This document shows positions 9,672-19,700 of a stretch of 64,000 bases of DNA, one piece after another. Below the pieces are notes generated by a model. That model did no database searches. It was not told the origin of the DNA and worked only from the letters and a program-made list of their open reading frames with translations. Made by a program: the position numbers and the translations under genes. How positions within the stretch are numbered: the first letter of the stretch is position 1; each line of letters begins with the position of its first letter. Where the stretch lies: positions 49,203,143-49,267,142 of the forward strand of contig OY757026.1 in assembly GCA_963580285.1 (NCBI GenBank), given 5' to 3'. Source of the stretch: Lucinisca nassula. Lineage: Eukaryota > Mollusca > Bivalvia > Lucinida > Lucinidae.

Positions 9672-10234
9672 CTGCCCCCGCCCATCGGGGCTTGAAGAAA
9701 TAGATGGGCTGCATGATGCTTCCACGCAGAGCTGAAACTGGCCGCACATGAGTACTGGTAAACAGCCTAGAGGATCTAAGCCTGCCCAGGCAAAGCGGTG
9801 CGTGTCGGACCGTCCATGTTTTTAAACTCTATTGGTTTCATTGTGCGACAGGGCTTGAGATGTAATTTCATGTCAATGTTGGGTAAAAGTCCCTCAAAAC
9901 GATAACACATCCGTGTGCTATATTGCATTTTCAAATCTCGAAAAGGCAATTTTTTCTGATGAAAATTTGTGACATTTTTCTTATTTATACTCCAAACATA
10001 GGTTTTGGGTGCTTGTTAGAACCGCCCCATCGAGCCGGTTCTAACGAGTACCCACAACCTGTCTTGGAGCAGAAATAAGGAAAATAATGTTTAACCCCGT
10101 AAACCCCCATTTTCTCTATATGAAGTGGGGTTGGGGGCGTCTTTATATCACGGACTTGTTCAAGTGATGAACGTCTCAAAAATGACGTGTACAGTGTTGA
10201 CGGGGACGTTAAACCTCAAATCAGACAAACAAAA
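9672..10234 (+). mobile_element. SINE A, 13-bp target-site duplication, itself interrupted
   Basis: Flanked by ACTCGTTATAATC at 9659-9671 and 10235-10247. Starts CTGCCCCCGCCCATCGGGGC and ends CAAATCAGACAAACAAAA. Between 9897 and 10168 it is split by an H2 MITE; the SINE resumes at GTCTCAAAAATGACG with about 10 nt lost at the join. Confidence 0.8.
9897..10168 (-). mobile_element. H2 MITE inserted in SINE A
   Basis: Complete H2 layout on the minus strand. The forward reading begins GATAACACATCCGTG and has the stem GTTAGAACCGCC..GGTTCTAACGAGTACCC. Next come GGAGCAGAAATAAGG, the paired CCCCGTAAACCCCCATTTT and AAGTGGGGTTGGGGG, then ATCACGGACTTGTTCAAGTG. Youngest of the three nested insertions. 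Confidence 0.7.
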
Positions 10235-10382
10235 ACTCGTTATAATCGCCGTACTAGCAACCACAACATATGTTTGGAATATAAGAAGAAGAAGAATATC
10301 ACACATTTTCGTTAGAAATGTAACTATTTTTGGAGATAGCAAAGAAATCGCTGTGTCAAACGGTGGATGCCATATACAAATG

Positions 10383-10480
10383 ACATTGCGGGGCTTTATA
10401 TATGCAATATATGCGCCTGATATTTCGGTTAAAATACCACTTAACTAGGTTGTATATCGACACCTCATATCTTGTAAATA
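10383..10480 (+). repeat. Repeat G copy
   Basis: TTGCGGGGCTTTATATATGC..ATATATGCGCCTGATATTTCGG matches the tandem copies at 28785-29115. Function unknown. Confidence 0.35.
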
Positions 10481-10919
10481 CATGTATATATTCGATGACG
10501 CATTCCTCATTTTTTTAATTTGATGGGAAGAGTTTTATTTCTGACTTTGACATTTTTGAGCTTGCAATCTGTTTGATGGAACTAGTTGCTAAATATAATA
10601 GAAGGACCAATTTTATTCCAGTTTTGCTATCATTCACCTGAGCAATCCACTAATTATGAAAAAAAAACAAACAAAAAAAAACAATCGTCCCTAATATTTT
10701 CCGTGGATATTTTTAATGTTAGAATAATGTATAGGTCTATTCAGATCATAACTGTAAACTCACGATCTTGTCATATTTTATTGTCGTTGTTGTTGTTGAT
10801 GGACTAGATAACAGTCCAACAACTTTTGCTCGTTAATTTCTCTAAACTCGTGGATTTACAAAGGATATAAAATACGGGGTGTATACCTAAGTCTGTATAG
10901 CACTTCAAATTCGTACAAT
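10481..10919. other. No gene recognised
   Basis: AT-rich, with an A/C microsatellite-like stretch near 10658-10683. Confidence 0.5.
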
Positions 10920-10933
10920 TAAATATCAGACAG

Positions 10934-11304
10934 TTTAATATGAGGTTTAACGTCCCCGTCAACACTGTAAAGGTCATTTTGGAGACGTTGCTTCCAATTT
11001 TGTGGGACTTTTACCCGACATGGAGATAAAATGACATCTCAAGCCCTGTCTACCAATGAAACCAATAGGGTTTATTAGCATGGACGGTCCGCCTCGCACC
11101 GCGGTTCCTGGACAGGCTTAGATCCTCCAAGCGGTTTACCAGTACTAGTGTGCGGGCCGGATTCAGCTCTGCGTGGAAGCATCATGCAGCCCATATATTT
11201 CTTCAAGCCTGACTGACGCTTATGACCCACCAAGAGGGTTGACGCGTCGTTAAACACGAAATCATCATCATCATCATTTCTTCAAGCCCCTATGGGCGGG
11301 GGCT
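10934..11304 (-). mobile_element. SINE A, 14-bp target-site duplication, with a nested tail-only insert
   Basis: Flanked by TAAATATCAGACAG at 10920-10933 and 11305-11318. Full length apart from an extra 68-bp segment at 11210-11277 that carries its own duplication. Confidence 0.85.
11210..11277 (+). mobile_element. 68-bp retroinsertion consisting only of a SINE/LINE 3' tail
   Basis: Bounded by TTCTTCAAGCC at 11199-11209 and 11278-11288, a perfect 11-bp duplication of SINE A sequence. The insert contains GGGTTGACGCGTCGTTAAAC then CGAAATCATCATCATC. A reverse-oriented relative lies at 27355-27410. Its end resembles the 3' cores of SINEs A, B and D. Confidence 0.7.
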
Positions 11305-11318
11305 TAAATATCAGACAG

Positions 11319-11985
11319 AATAAGGGGTGATATATGGACACCCCGTTTTTCATATAAATTGTGGCTTTACAGATTAGGGTGTTCAGAAGACACCGTGGTG
11401 TAGTGGCCTCACAAACCAAGGGTCGTGGGGTCTCCAGACAATAATAATAACAATATAATCATAATAATAACAAAACAAAAACAGAAGAACCGCCTTGGAA
11501 CTGTCAGTTAGAAAAAAAAAAATACTGGGTGGGGGGCTTTGGCACGGAACAAGCTGACCAATAAAATTAACTAATGGTCAATTCTGAGTACCTGTGCAAT
11601 AAAATCATCTGTGATGCATAAACACTACGCCCATGATTAATTACAGACACGCATTGTAACATGGGTACGCGCAGTTCTGCAAGCAAAAGGATTTATTTAT
11701 TATTTTGATTTATAACGTATAGGGTGCATTCGGAGGAATGCCACATCTTGTTATATTTCATATAAAAATATTCTTATTTTCAATATATTTTAAAGATGTA
11801 CAATTTTAAGCAAACTGCATTGCACTTATTATGAACAAAAAACAAAACAAAAAAAACCTTAATTCGTCACTCATCAATGGTACAGTCTTCACTGTACAAG
11901 GTTGCATGTGTAAAAGACTTTATTTATTAGTTTCTTCTCCTGACTATAAGACTTTGTAGGTGCCTGAGCACTATGTCGCGCTTCT
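11319..11985. other. Non-coding; repeat fragments only
   Basis: 11388-11441 resembles a SINE B tRNA-like head (ACCGTGGTGTAGTGGCC..GGGTCGTGGGGTCTCCAG). 11440-11467 is ATA-rich. 11468-11560 is a repeat F fragment. The rest is unassigned AT-rich sequence. Confidence 0.4.
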
Positions 11986-11989
11986 TAGC

Positions 11990-12245
11990 ATTACGAAAAC
12001 GCGCCTATTCAAATATATTGACAGTTTAGCCACCAAAAATGAACATTTTCAGATAAAAAAAAATCCCATATTTCGTCTCAAAACATAGATTGTGGGTACT
12101 CGTTAGAACCGCATCGACGAGGCAGTTCTAAGGAGTATCCACAATCTAAGAAATTAGAAAAAGAATATTTACCCCTGTAAACCTCAGTTTTAATATATAA
12201 AAAATTGGTTAAGGGGGTCAAAATTATATAGGCATGTTCGTGATG
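11990..12245. mobile_element. H1 MITE, full length
   Basis: Terminal repeats ATTACGAAAACGCGCCTATT and TATAGGCATGTTCGTGATG. Central stem GTGGGTACTCGTTAGAACCG facing GGCAGTTCTAAGGAGTATCC. The accessory pair TTTACCCCTGTAAACC is also present. Confidence 0.65.
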
Positions 12246-12960
12246 GCAGTGCAAATCTATGAAATTGAACTTAAACTTTTCTTTCGTTTTTTTTTTTCTC
12301 AAGCACCTGCTATTGGCAGGGCGCGACAAAGGAGACCGGTTTTCCGTCCGTTGGTTCGTCCGTTGGACAATCCCTCAACATTTGCGCTAACCCAAATGTT
12401 CAAGTCCACTTCTCAAGAACTACTATCTCAGACTGAACATAACCTGTGGTGAAATTCTTGTTATTTTTGTTTTTTATTATTATTTAAAATAATCTTGAAG
12501 GGCCGTAACGCACCCCTACTCCCACAAAAAAGAACTTAATTAACTAAGGCGAATCTCATTTGCAACTCATTTTGGGTCACTTTTCCGTAAACAAAGTAAC
12601 TCTGTGGTCGGTTTGTGTGTATATGTTGTATTATGGTCCGGAGACCTACAGTACCAAATAAAATATATTCTGTTCTATTCTGTAGCAAAATTTAATCATT
12701 AAGATCACCTTTAGAACTGTTCGAATATTGTCAGAATCGCCTTACTTATGTTTCTGCAAAGTGAAAAACATGCACACCCCGTATATACATTCTTGGTATA
12801 AAAGTGGTAAGACTATTCTTGACCACTCCATGACTGTTCAGTTTTTATGAACTTTTCGGAAAGCAAATGAACACTTTCCGCAACAATTTAACTACTCTCC
12901 TTAAACTATAAATTTTGGAAGAAATATAAAACTTTAACGCATGTATGTCTAGCGGTCCTT
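12246..12960. other. Non-coding; fragments of SINE C and a LINE-like 3' end
   Basis: 12489-12512 matches the SINE C end (TAATCTTGAAGGGCCGTAA). 12630-12690 (GGTCCGGAGACCTACAGTACC then AAATAAAATATATTCTGTTC) looks like the 3' end of a LINE or gene with an AATAAA signal; too short to assign. No open frame is convincing. Confidence 0.35.
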
Positions 12961-12970
12961 TTTGGGTCAT

Positions 12971-13041
12971 TTGCAAACAGTGTGGAACCAGATCAGATGC
13001 CGCACAACGCTCCGTCTGATCTCAGTCTACACTCTTTGCTT
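12971..13041. mobile_element. P-family palindrome, about 70 bp
   Basis: TTGCAAACAGTGTGGAACCA, AGATCAGATGCCGC and the facing arm CCGTCTGATCTCAGTCTACA with CTCTTTGCT fold on each other. Matches the P hairpins at 3017, 27561, 29646 and 63917. Confidence 0.6.
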
Positions 13042-13438
13042 AACGTACTTACATTTTTGTTAAAACTTTCTACACACAAAAAAACCCTGACACCCCTATA
13101 ATTGGAAATGGACCACTCCAAACTTATGGGTACACAATAACTGCTGAGATATTGTTTACAATGAAAATTAAGCATTATCAATTTCAATGGCCATACAATT
13201 TGCACACTCAATAAAGGCTTTTAACGATTGCTTTTCTCCGATCATAAATCGTCTCCAACCTAAGGAGTTTATGTTGCTTTTCCTAACACTAGCATTGGCT
13301 GGTCAAATTATCTATGGTCTAATCTCACCAGTAGTGATCCTCCGCTGGACAGTAGGGTCATTTAACTAACATGCTTATAATTGAGTACCGGGTCTGTAAG
13401 ACTTTCATTGGTTGAAATGCATTATTTAGTTATTTTTC
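13042..13438. other. No gene recognised
   Basis: AT-rich. Reading frames of about 60-72 codons show no family signature. Confidence 0.5.
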
Positions 13439-13448
13439 ACGATATTCA

Positions 13449-13733
13449 ATTTCGACCCCCGCCCATCCGGACTTGAAGAAATAGATGGACTGCATGATGC
13501 TTCCACGCAGAGCGTTAACTGACTGCACATTAATACTGGAAAACCGCTTAGAGGATCTAAGCCTGCCCAGGCAAAGCGCGTATAAACCCTATTGGCTTCA
13601 TTGGGCGACAGGGCTTGAGATGTCTTTCATCTCAACGTACGGTCGGGTGAAATCCCACACAATTGGAAGTAACGTCTTCAAAATGACCTATACAGTGTTG
13701 ACGGGGACGTTAAACCTCAAATCAAACAAACAA
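13449..13733 (+). mobile_element. SINE A, 10-bp target-site duplication
   Basis: Flanks ACGATATTCA at 13439-13448 and 13734-13743. Starts GACCCCCGCCCATCCGG and ends at CAAATCAAACAAACAA. A short internal stretch after AAAGCG (the GTGCGAGTCGGACC region) is deleted. Confidence 0.85.
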
Positions 13734-13806
13734 ACGATATTCAGTTTTACTCATATCCGCTCAAAGTGTAAATATTGTAGGAATGCACATTGCTAATTGT
13801 TCAGAC

Positions 13807-14222
13807 ATAACGATAACACAACTGTGTGAAATAGAAGAGCTCTCTTTCATTTCTCTAAAATGTTAATATTTCTGAGGGAAATTTGTGATATTTTAGCAAA
13901 CCCCCCCCCCCCCCCACGACTGAGATTCTCGGGGGCATATAGTTTTTGCCCTGTCTGTCTGTTTGTCTGTCCGTCACAAAAACTTTAACCGACATAAAAA
14001 TTGTCCCCGCGGTGGGCATTGGTCGCTTACAGTGACAGCTCTTGTTTTCTTATTTTAACTCGAAAACATGGGTTGTGCGTGCTCGCTAGAACCGCCTCAT
14101 TGAGGCGGCTATAACGAGTACCCACAACCTATGTCCTGGAGCCGAAATAAGCAAAATAGTGAATACCCCTATAAATCCCAATTTGCTCTATGTAATGTGG
14201 TGTTTAGAGAGATGAAGCAGAT
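13807..14222 (-). mobile_element. H2 MITE split by another repeat
   Basis: GATAACACAACTGTGTGAAA starts the element. The right part has AAAACATGGGTTGTGCGTGC, the stem CTAGAACCGCCTCATTGAGG, and CCTATAAATCCC facing GGTGTTTAGAG. The interruption at 13890-14050 starts with a C run and carries GGGGGCATATAGTTTTTGCC and a GTCTGTCTGTTTGTCTGTCC run, a different dispersed repeat. Confidence 0.55.
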
Positions 14223-14561
14223 ATACCAGGAAGGAATGAAACAGCGTCTATATTAGCCCATCTCGGTATTCAAAACATTTTGGAAGGAATTAAGTTCCTT
14301 TACTTAATGGCCAAATTATATGACAAAGATATCATTAAAACAAATTAGCCTTACCTTCAATTTATTATTGAGGCATTTTTTCAGTGTATTAAACGATGGT
14401 GCGAATAGCATTTAAAAACCGTCACCCTCATTCGATGGGGACTTTAAGGCGTCACTTCTCCTTTAAAGAAGGCAAAAACACCACTAACGTTCTACTCTTC
14501 CTTATGTAAAGGTTTTGACAAGTTAACACTTGTAAACTCCGATTTACGTTTCATAAGGGTT

Positions 14562-14593
<32 letters not shown>

Positions 14594-14737
14594 CAGTTCT
14601 TGGCAAGAGACCTACTTTATTCTATAACAAAGTTAGGTTTATAATGTATTTTACGCGAGTTTTCTTTGTTGATCTGCGTCAGCACTCATAAAAAACAATG
14701 TATCGTTCACCATGTTTTTTATTAGATTCGGCTGTTG
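14223..14737. repeat. Non-coding, with an adjoining T run and G run
   Basis: 14560-14571 is T and 14572-14592 is about 21 G, a strong G-quadruplex-prone tract. The rest is unassigned AT-rich sequence. Confidence 0.5.
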
Positions 14738-14903
14738 TTGCTTCCGCGCAGAGCTGAAACTGCTGAGAAACGGCTCACGACTAAGCCTGCCCAGAAAAAG
14801 TGGTGCGAGTCAGACCGCTCTTTAAACCCCAGCGGTTTCTTTGAGTGGTAGGGCTGCTGCTGCTGCTACTCCTACAACTACCACTGCTACTTCTACTCTA
14901 ATT
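14738..14903 (+). mobile_element. SINE A fragment followed by a CTN-type microsatellite
   Basis: 14738-14852 has the SINE A middle (TTCCGCGCAGAGCTGAAAC, AAGCCTGCCCAGAAAAAG, GGTGCGAGTCAGACCG) without its ends. 14853-14903 is a decayed CTG/CTA/CTT trinucleotide run. Confidence 0.5.
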
Positions 14904-14904
14904 T

Positions 14905-15172
14905 ACGTCCCCGCCCATCCAGGCTTGGAGAAATAGATTGGGCTGCACGGTGCTTCCACGTCGAGCTTAAACAGACCGTACTGGTAAACCACAAAGTGGT
15001 AGGAGTCGGACCGTCTTTACATATAACCCATTTTGGTAGCATTTGGTGGCAGGGCTTGAGATGTCATTTTATCTATTGACGGGTAAAAGTCCTTCACAAT
15101 CAGGAGCAAACGTCTCCAAAATGACCTAAATAGTGTTGACGGGGACGGTAAAATCTCAGCACAAACAAACTT
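14905..15172 (+). mobile_element. SINE A, nearly full length
   Basis: From GTCCCCGCCCATCCAGGC to ATCTCAGCACAAACAAAC with all main landmarks and small deletions. No clean target-site duplication seen. Confidence 0.75.
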
Positions 15173-15280
15173 TGCTCTTTTCAAAATCGGATCAACAAGG
15201 ATTTGCCTTGCATGGATCTTTAAGTAATGAACACGGCATTCTGCTGGGTCACTGGTTTCATATTTTGTGCCATTTATACT

Positions 15281-15390
15281 ACAGTCGAACTTCGATGGCT
15301 CGAACCCCTTTGGGACCATGAAAATTTGTTCGAGACAGCGGTAGTTCGATCCATAGAGGGTTACTATTAGTGCCATACCAGGAGGCATAA
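15281..15390. repeat. Short repeat with inverted TTCGA motifs
   Basis: AGTCGAACTTCGATGGCTCG and TTGTTCGAGACAGCGGTAGT with TTCGATCCATAGAGGGTTAC have the look of a small palindromic MITE. Only one copy lies in the window, so this is tentative. Confidence 0.3.
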
Positions 15391-15423
15391 TGGAGATAAT
15401 TGTGGATATCTTTTCAGTGTTCT

Positions 15424-15512
15424 GTATTATAAATGTATGTTGTGTGTACTTATTAGAATCGCCTCATCGAGGCGATTCTAATGAGTACACACGGCATACA
15501 TTTGCAAGATAA
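15424..15512. mobile_element. H hairpin with compensated stem changes
   Basis: GTGTGTACTTATTAGAATCG faces CGATTCTAATGAGTACACAC around CCTCATCGAGG. Compared with the common stem (GTTAGAACCGCC facing GGCGGTTCTAAC), the G-to-A change in GAATC is matched by GATTC on the other arm, and GTGTGTAC by GTACACAC. The remaining mismatch can form a G-T pair. Confidence 0.6.
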
Positions 15513-15609
15513 ATGAAGAAAATCTTCCTCAATTACACCTATATCGTATTTGGAGGAATTCCCTGCGAACTCAAGAACGGGTTCGACTCATCCATGGTAA
15601 ACGAGCCAT

Positions 15610-16045
15610 CGGAGTTCGCACAGTATATTATCTTGTTTACACAACATACATCTTGTGCGTCTTATGCGCCTGATTAAATTGTGCTAACTAAGTTGTGCGA
15701 ACAAGACAAGATCTATGCTGTGCAAACAAAATAATATGCGAACAATTTAATAACTTGTGAGCGCAAGATAATATCTTGTGCGATAGTATGTTGTCCACAC
15801 AAGATATTAAGTTCTGCGAACAAGATTATTTCTTGAACGCACTAGATATTATGTTTTTTGCACAAGATCTATGTTGTGAAAACAAGATAATAGGCGAACA
15901 AGATAATAACGTGTGATTACAAGATAATATCTTGTGCGAATAAGATAATAAGTTGTGTGCACAATATTTTATGTTGTCCACACAAGATCTATGTTGTGCA
16001 AACAAGATTATATCGTGTGCACACAACACATTAAATAAATTGCTT
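15610..16045. repeat. Array of short palindromic CTTGTGCG/CGCACAAG units
   Basis: About 15-20 degenerate units of roughly 25-30 bp such as AAGATAATATCTTGTGCG and ACACAAGATCTATGTTGTGC, alternating orientation, with TTAT or TATT between. It ends at a non-repeating flank, CTTGTCCCTTCCAGG, shared with 2260-2395. No Cas-like genes and no unique spacers, so this is not a CRISPR array. Confidence 0.6.
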
Positions 16046-16372
16046 GTCCCTTCCAGGGTTCCGTATGAGACTGATCGGTTGTTGAACACATACTCTAGAA
16101 AAAGAGTCATGTGCAATTTGGTTTGTTGTTACTGTACGAGTGTTTACAAATCAACCATTACCTTTATTTCTAAAATAAAACTTCAACATTGGATAAACTG
16201 GCAGCATCGAATGCATTCCAAACCAAACCAAACAAAACAAGGTATTCATTATCATATGATCAAACCTTTTTGCAGAAGTTGAAGACTTCATGAAAGCGCA
16301 GTCAATCCATTACGATAATGTACACGTGTGAGCTAGTGCATTCTTTCATTCCTCTAAAAAGGCTACTTTATT
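16046..16372. other. No gene recognised
   Basis: AT-rich spacer before the element at 16373. Confidence 0.5.
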
Positions 16373-18876
16373 AGCTCACCTGAGCCGTAGGCTCATTGGT
16401 GAGCTTATAGGGTGGTCATGCTGTCTGTATGTATGTATGTATGTCAACATTTTCAAACATCTTCTCCTCTGGAACCGCTGGGCCGATTGAAGCAAAATTT
16501 CATGTGGGGCCTCAGTGGGATGGGGGAACGAAAGTTTCTTCGCGGGGTCCAGGTCACATGACCAAGATGGCCGCCATGCCCATATATGGTAAAAACCCTT
16601 CAAAAATCTTCTTCTCCGGAACCGCTGGTCCGATTTTCACCAAACTTGGTATGTGGCCTCGGGTACTCGGGCCCATCATAGTTTGTTCAAATAATGGCCC
16701 TTGGATGACATTAACCTATTTTATGCCAAGGTCAAATTTGGTAATATAGGCTTTTGAATGGCAAAAAGTGAAAATTATGGATTTTTCGGAAACGGTTGCA
16801 GCCTTTGGCCTGAAAGTTGGTAGATGACATCAGCTGAATGAGTTAATAAGTATATATGAGATTTAAAGGTCAAGGTCATTCCGTGACCTTGGGTCAAGTT
16901 TTTAATATGTCAAACTTGAAACTTATTTTTCAGGGAAACTACTTGGTCAATTTTGACCAAATTTCATATGCAAGCTTAATGGGAGAAGGACATGTAAATT
17001 AAGTTGATGATGTTGGGTCACATAACCAAGATGGCCACCATGCCCATATATTGTTAAAAACCCTTCAAAAATCTTCTTCTCTGAAACTCCTGGACGGATT
17101 TCTATGAAACTTGGTATGTAGCATTTGGGACGCGGGCCCATCATAAATTCTTAAAATGGTGACCCTCGGATGACCTTAACCTATTTTATGCCAAGGTAAA
17201 ATTTAGTCACATATGCATTTGTATGGGAAAAAGTGAAAATGCATTATATCTAACAAACCGTTCAATATTCCACCACTAAATCATATATATTCTTGTTCCT
17301 TAAGATAGGGCGCATTTATTGACATGGGGTCCAACTAGGTCCCTTAAAAAAACTTCAAAAATCTTCTTCTCCGGAACTGCTGGGCCGATTTCCACCAAAC
17401 TTGGTATGTAGGCTCGGGTACTCGGGCCCACCATAGTTTGTTCAAAGAATTGCCCTGGGATGACCTTGACCTATTTTATGCCAAGGTCAAATTTGGTCAC
17501 ATTGGCATTTGTATGGGAAAAAGTCTAAATGGCTGATATCTTGCAAATGGTTGAGAATACCACCCCTAAACCATATATTCTTGTTCCTTGTGATTAAGCA
17601 TGTTTAATGACATGGACCTTGGGAGTCTAGGGGGTCCCCCGGGGACATGTCCCACCCCCTCCATTTCAAAAATGCCCAAACTGTTCAGATCTCCACCCAT
17701 AGACAATATATATTCTTGTTGCTTATGATAAGGGGCTTTAAGTGACATGCATCTTTAGACCCCGGGGGCATGCCCCACCCCTGCATTACATAAAATGCAT
17801 CAAATCTCAGAAACTGTTCAGATCCCCTCCCATAAACCATATGTTATCTTGTTTCTTGTGATAAGGGGCATTTAGTTACATGGATCTTTGAACACCAAAG
17901 GTTAAATTGGGGGCCTCACCCCTTTAGAAATGGTTAAGCTCTCCACCCATTAACCATATATTTTCTTGTTCCTGACCTTTTAGCTTATCTAAGGCTTTAT
18001 CTTGGCTAAATATAACTGAAAATTCAAACTCAAAAGTTTTCGAACTGATCTTCAAGAGTCCGTAATGTGATTAAGGACCACTTGGTCATGCAGCCAGATG
18101 CTAAAAAGTAATCAATGCTTAGTAATATTCTTTTCAAGAACCAGATACATATCACAAGGGACATCATTATTTGTTCAAGTGATGAGTCTGGGATTACCTT
18201 TGCTTGTTTAAGGTTAAGGTCAGCTTTGGTTACAAAGGTATTTGTGTGATATTGATGAACAGTTTAATATGCAGGTTGTCTTCTTTTTATACCCCGCCAC
18301 ACGATAGTGGCGGGGTATTATGTTATACTTTCCCATGTCTGTCCGTCCGTCCGTACCCCGCCACACGATAGTGGCGCGGTATTATGTTATACCTTCCGGT
18401 GTCTGTCCGTCCGTCCGCACTTCGTTTCCGATCAATAACTTGAGTATTTTTTCACGGATTCTGTTCAAATTTTGCAAACATATTAGTATCGGGATGAGTG
18501 GTTTGGGATTGTTGATGGGCAAAATCCGTTAATTTTTGGCAGATTTATTGCCCTTTGATATATCTGAAAAATGGTTTTTTGACCTCTAGTTCCCTTACTA
18601 TATGGAATATCTGGATGAAACTTCACAGATATATAGAGGACTAAACGGTTCATAGTGTGGCCAAATTTATTAGCAACTTTTGCTAAAGAAATCATCAATC
18701 CTTGTCTTTGTTTACTACAACGAATCTCCGAAATATCATTATCAGAGGACAAAACACGTTTGGTGACATGGATCTTAGATCCATAAGAGGTCTAGAGGGA
18801 CCTTGGGTGCATGTCCCTTAGCCCTTTAGACCTAAGGCTGTCAGGTGAGCGTCTTCAGGACCAATGGTCCTCTGGT
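16373..18876 (+). mobile_element. 2.5-kb non-coding element with internal repeats
   Basis: Begins with a hairpin, AGCTCACCTGAGCC facing GGCTCATTGGTGAGCT (16373-16405), and ends near the hairpin AGGACCAATGGTCCT (18857-18871). Internal blocks recur: CTTCAAAAATCTTCTTCTC with CCGGAACCGCTGG at 16598, 17062 and 17352, and ATATATTCTTGTTCCTTGTG-type blocks near 17290, 17570, 17710, 17850 and 17960. Also GACCTTGACCTATTTTATGCC. No frame codes for a recognisable protein. It could be a non-autonomous Helitron or another DNA element; hairpin ends are seen, but I cannot show which class. Confidence 0.5.
18288..18420. repeat. Nested 62-bp tandem pair with ACCCCGCC hairpin
   Basis: TACCCCGCCACACGATAGTGG and the following GCGGGGTATTATGTTATAC, then TCTGTCCGTCCGTCCG, occur twice (18293 and 18355). 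CCCCGCCAC faces GTGGCGGGG. This looks like the terminus of a different element inserted into, or joined to, the 16373-18876 element. The sequence after it to about 18740 probably belongs with it. Confidence 0.45.
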
Positions 18877-19495
18877 TTGTTATATGTTTCTTATTACGCC
18901 TTAATTGCAACCAGCGGGTCGGTATCTCTGCTGGTGGATGATTCGTTCGTCCCCGATGGTATCATCAGCTCTGTATCAGTTCCTTAGTGCTGAGATTGAA
19001 TGCGGTGCTGACGTCAGAACTCAAATACTGATTTAAATAACTATATTATTGTTATACTTTTATTTCTTTTTGGCAGAATAAAATTCTAATTTTTTCTAAA
19101 CCTAAGACTTGTCAGGTGAGACATGTATCTTAACGGATTTGGTTGCCACTTTTTGTTATATCTTTTTTTTGCAAGTCTCGCTACTTTGGGCATCTCCTTC
19201 CTGATGCCCCGGACTTCGTAGAGTGTGGGTCATGTTTGCTTATGTTGGCTCGGTGGGGGACGCCTATATGTCCTAGGGTAGGCGTTTCTTGCATGATGCC
19301 TCCAGTTGACCTGTCTCATGAGGTACATTGGTCGGTGTGTGCTCAAAGGGTGGGGGAGGGGGGGGGGGGTGCTGTGTTTGCCGGGTCTTGTCCATCATCC
19401 GTTTCGGTTTCAGAACTTTGGGGCTGAGACACACTGATGAACTGATGAAGATTAAATAGCAGAAAGGCCTCTGTGTCACTACATGTGGTATAGTT
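18877..19495. other. No gene recognised; G run
   Basis: 19347-19368 is a GGGGGAGGGGGGGGGG-type tract. A 94-codon frame at 19143-19427 has no recognisable domain and is partly made of that tract. Confidence 0.45.
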
Positions 19496-19700
19496 ACGCC
19501 TAAATTATACTCAGAACACAGGTTGTGATGCTCGTTAGAACCGCCTCATTGAGGCGATTGTAACGAATACCCACAACCTATGTCTTGGAGCAGAAATAAG
19601 CAAGATAGTGTATACCCCTGTAAAGCCCCGTTTTCTCTACATAAAGTGGGGTTTAGAGGGTATTCATTTCACGGACTAGTTAACATAATTAATAAAGAAA
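19496..19700 (-). mobile_element. H2 MITE, 5'-shortened
   Basis: Stem GATGCTCGTTAGAACCGCC facing GGCGATTGTAACGAATACCC. Then GGAGCAGAAATAAGC, the pair CCCCTGTAAAGCCCCGTTTT and AAGTGGGGTTTAGAGGG, and the terminus TTCATTTCACGGACTAGTT. Confidence 0.6.

Larger units (their letters stand above)
9548..10388. mobile_element. H2 MITE, outermost of three nested elements
   Basis: The left part has the H2 marks CCGTGTAATGGACACCCC, AAGGGGTTTATAGG and GTTGTGGATACTCGTTATA. The right part resumes with CTAGCAACCACAACATATG and TTTTGGAGATAGCAAAGAA. The break lies in the loop of the central hairpin and is occupied by a SINE A. Confidence 0.5.

Noticed and set aside
15610..16045. Palindromic repeats as a CRISPR array
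   Set aside because: Units are degenerate, alternate orientation and lack equal-length spacers.
16373..18876. Firm call as a Helitron
   Set aside because: Hairpins at both ends are suggestive, but I see no Rep/helicase and cannot confirm the TC...CTRR ends.
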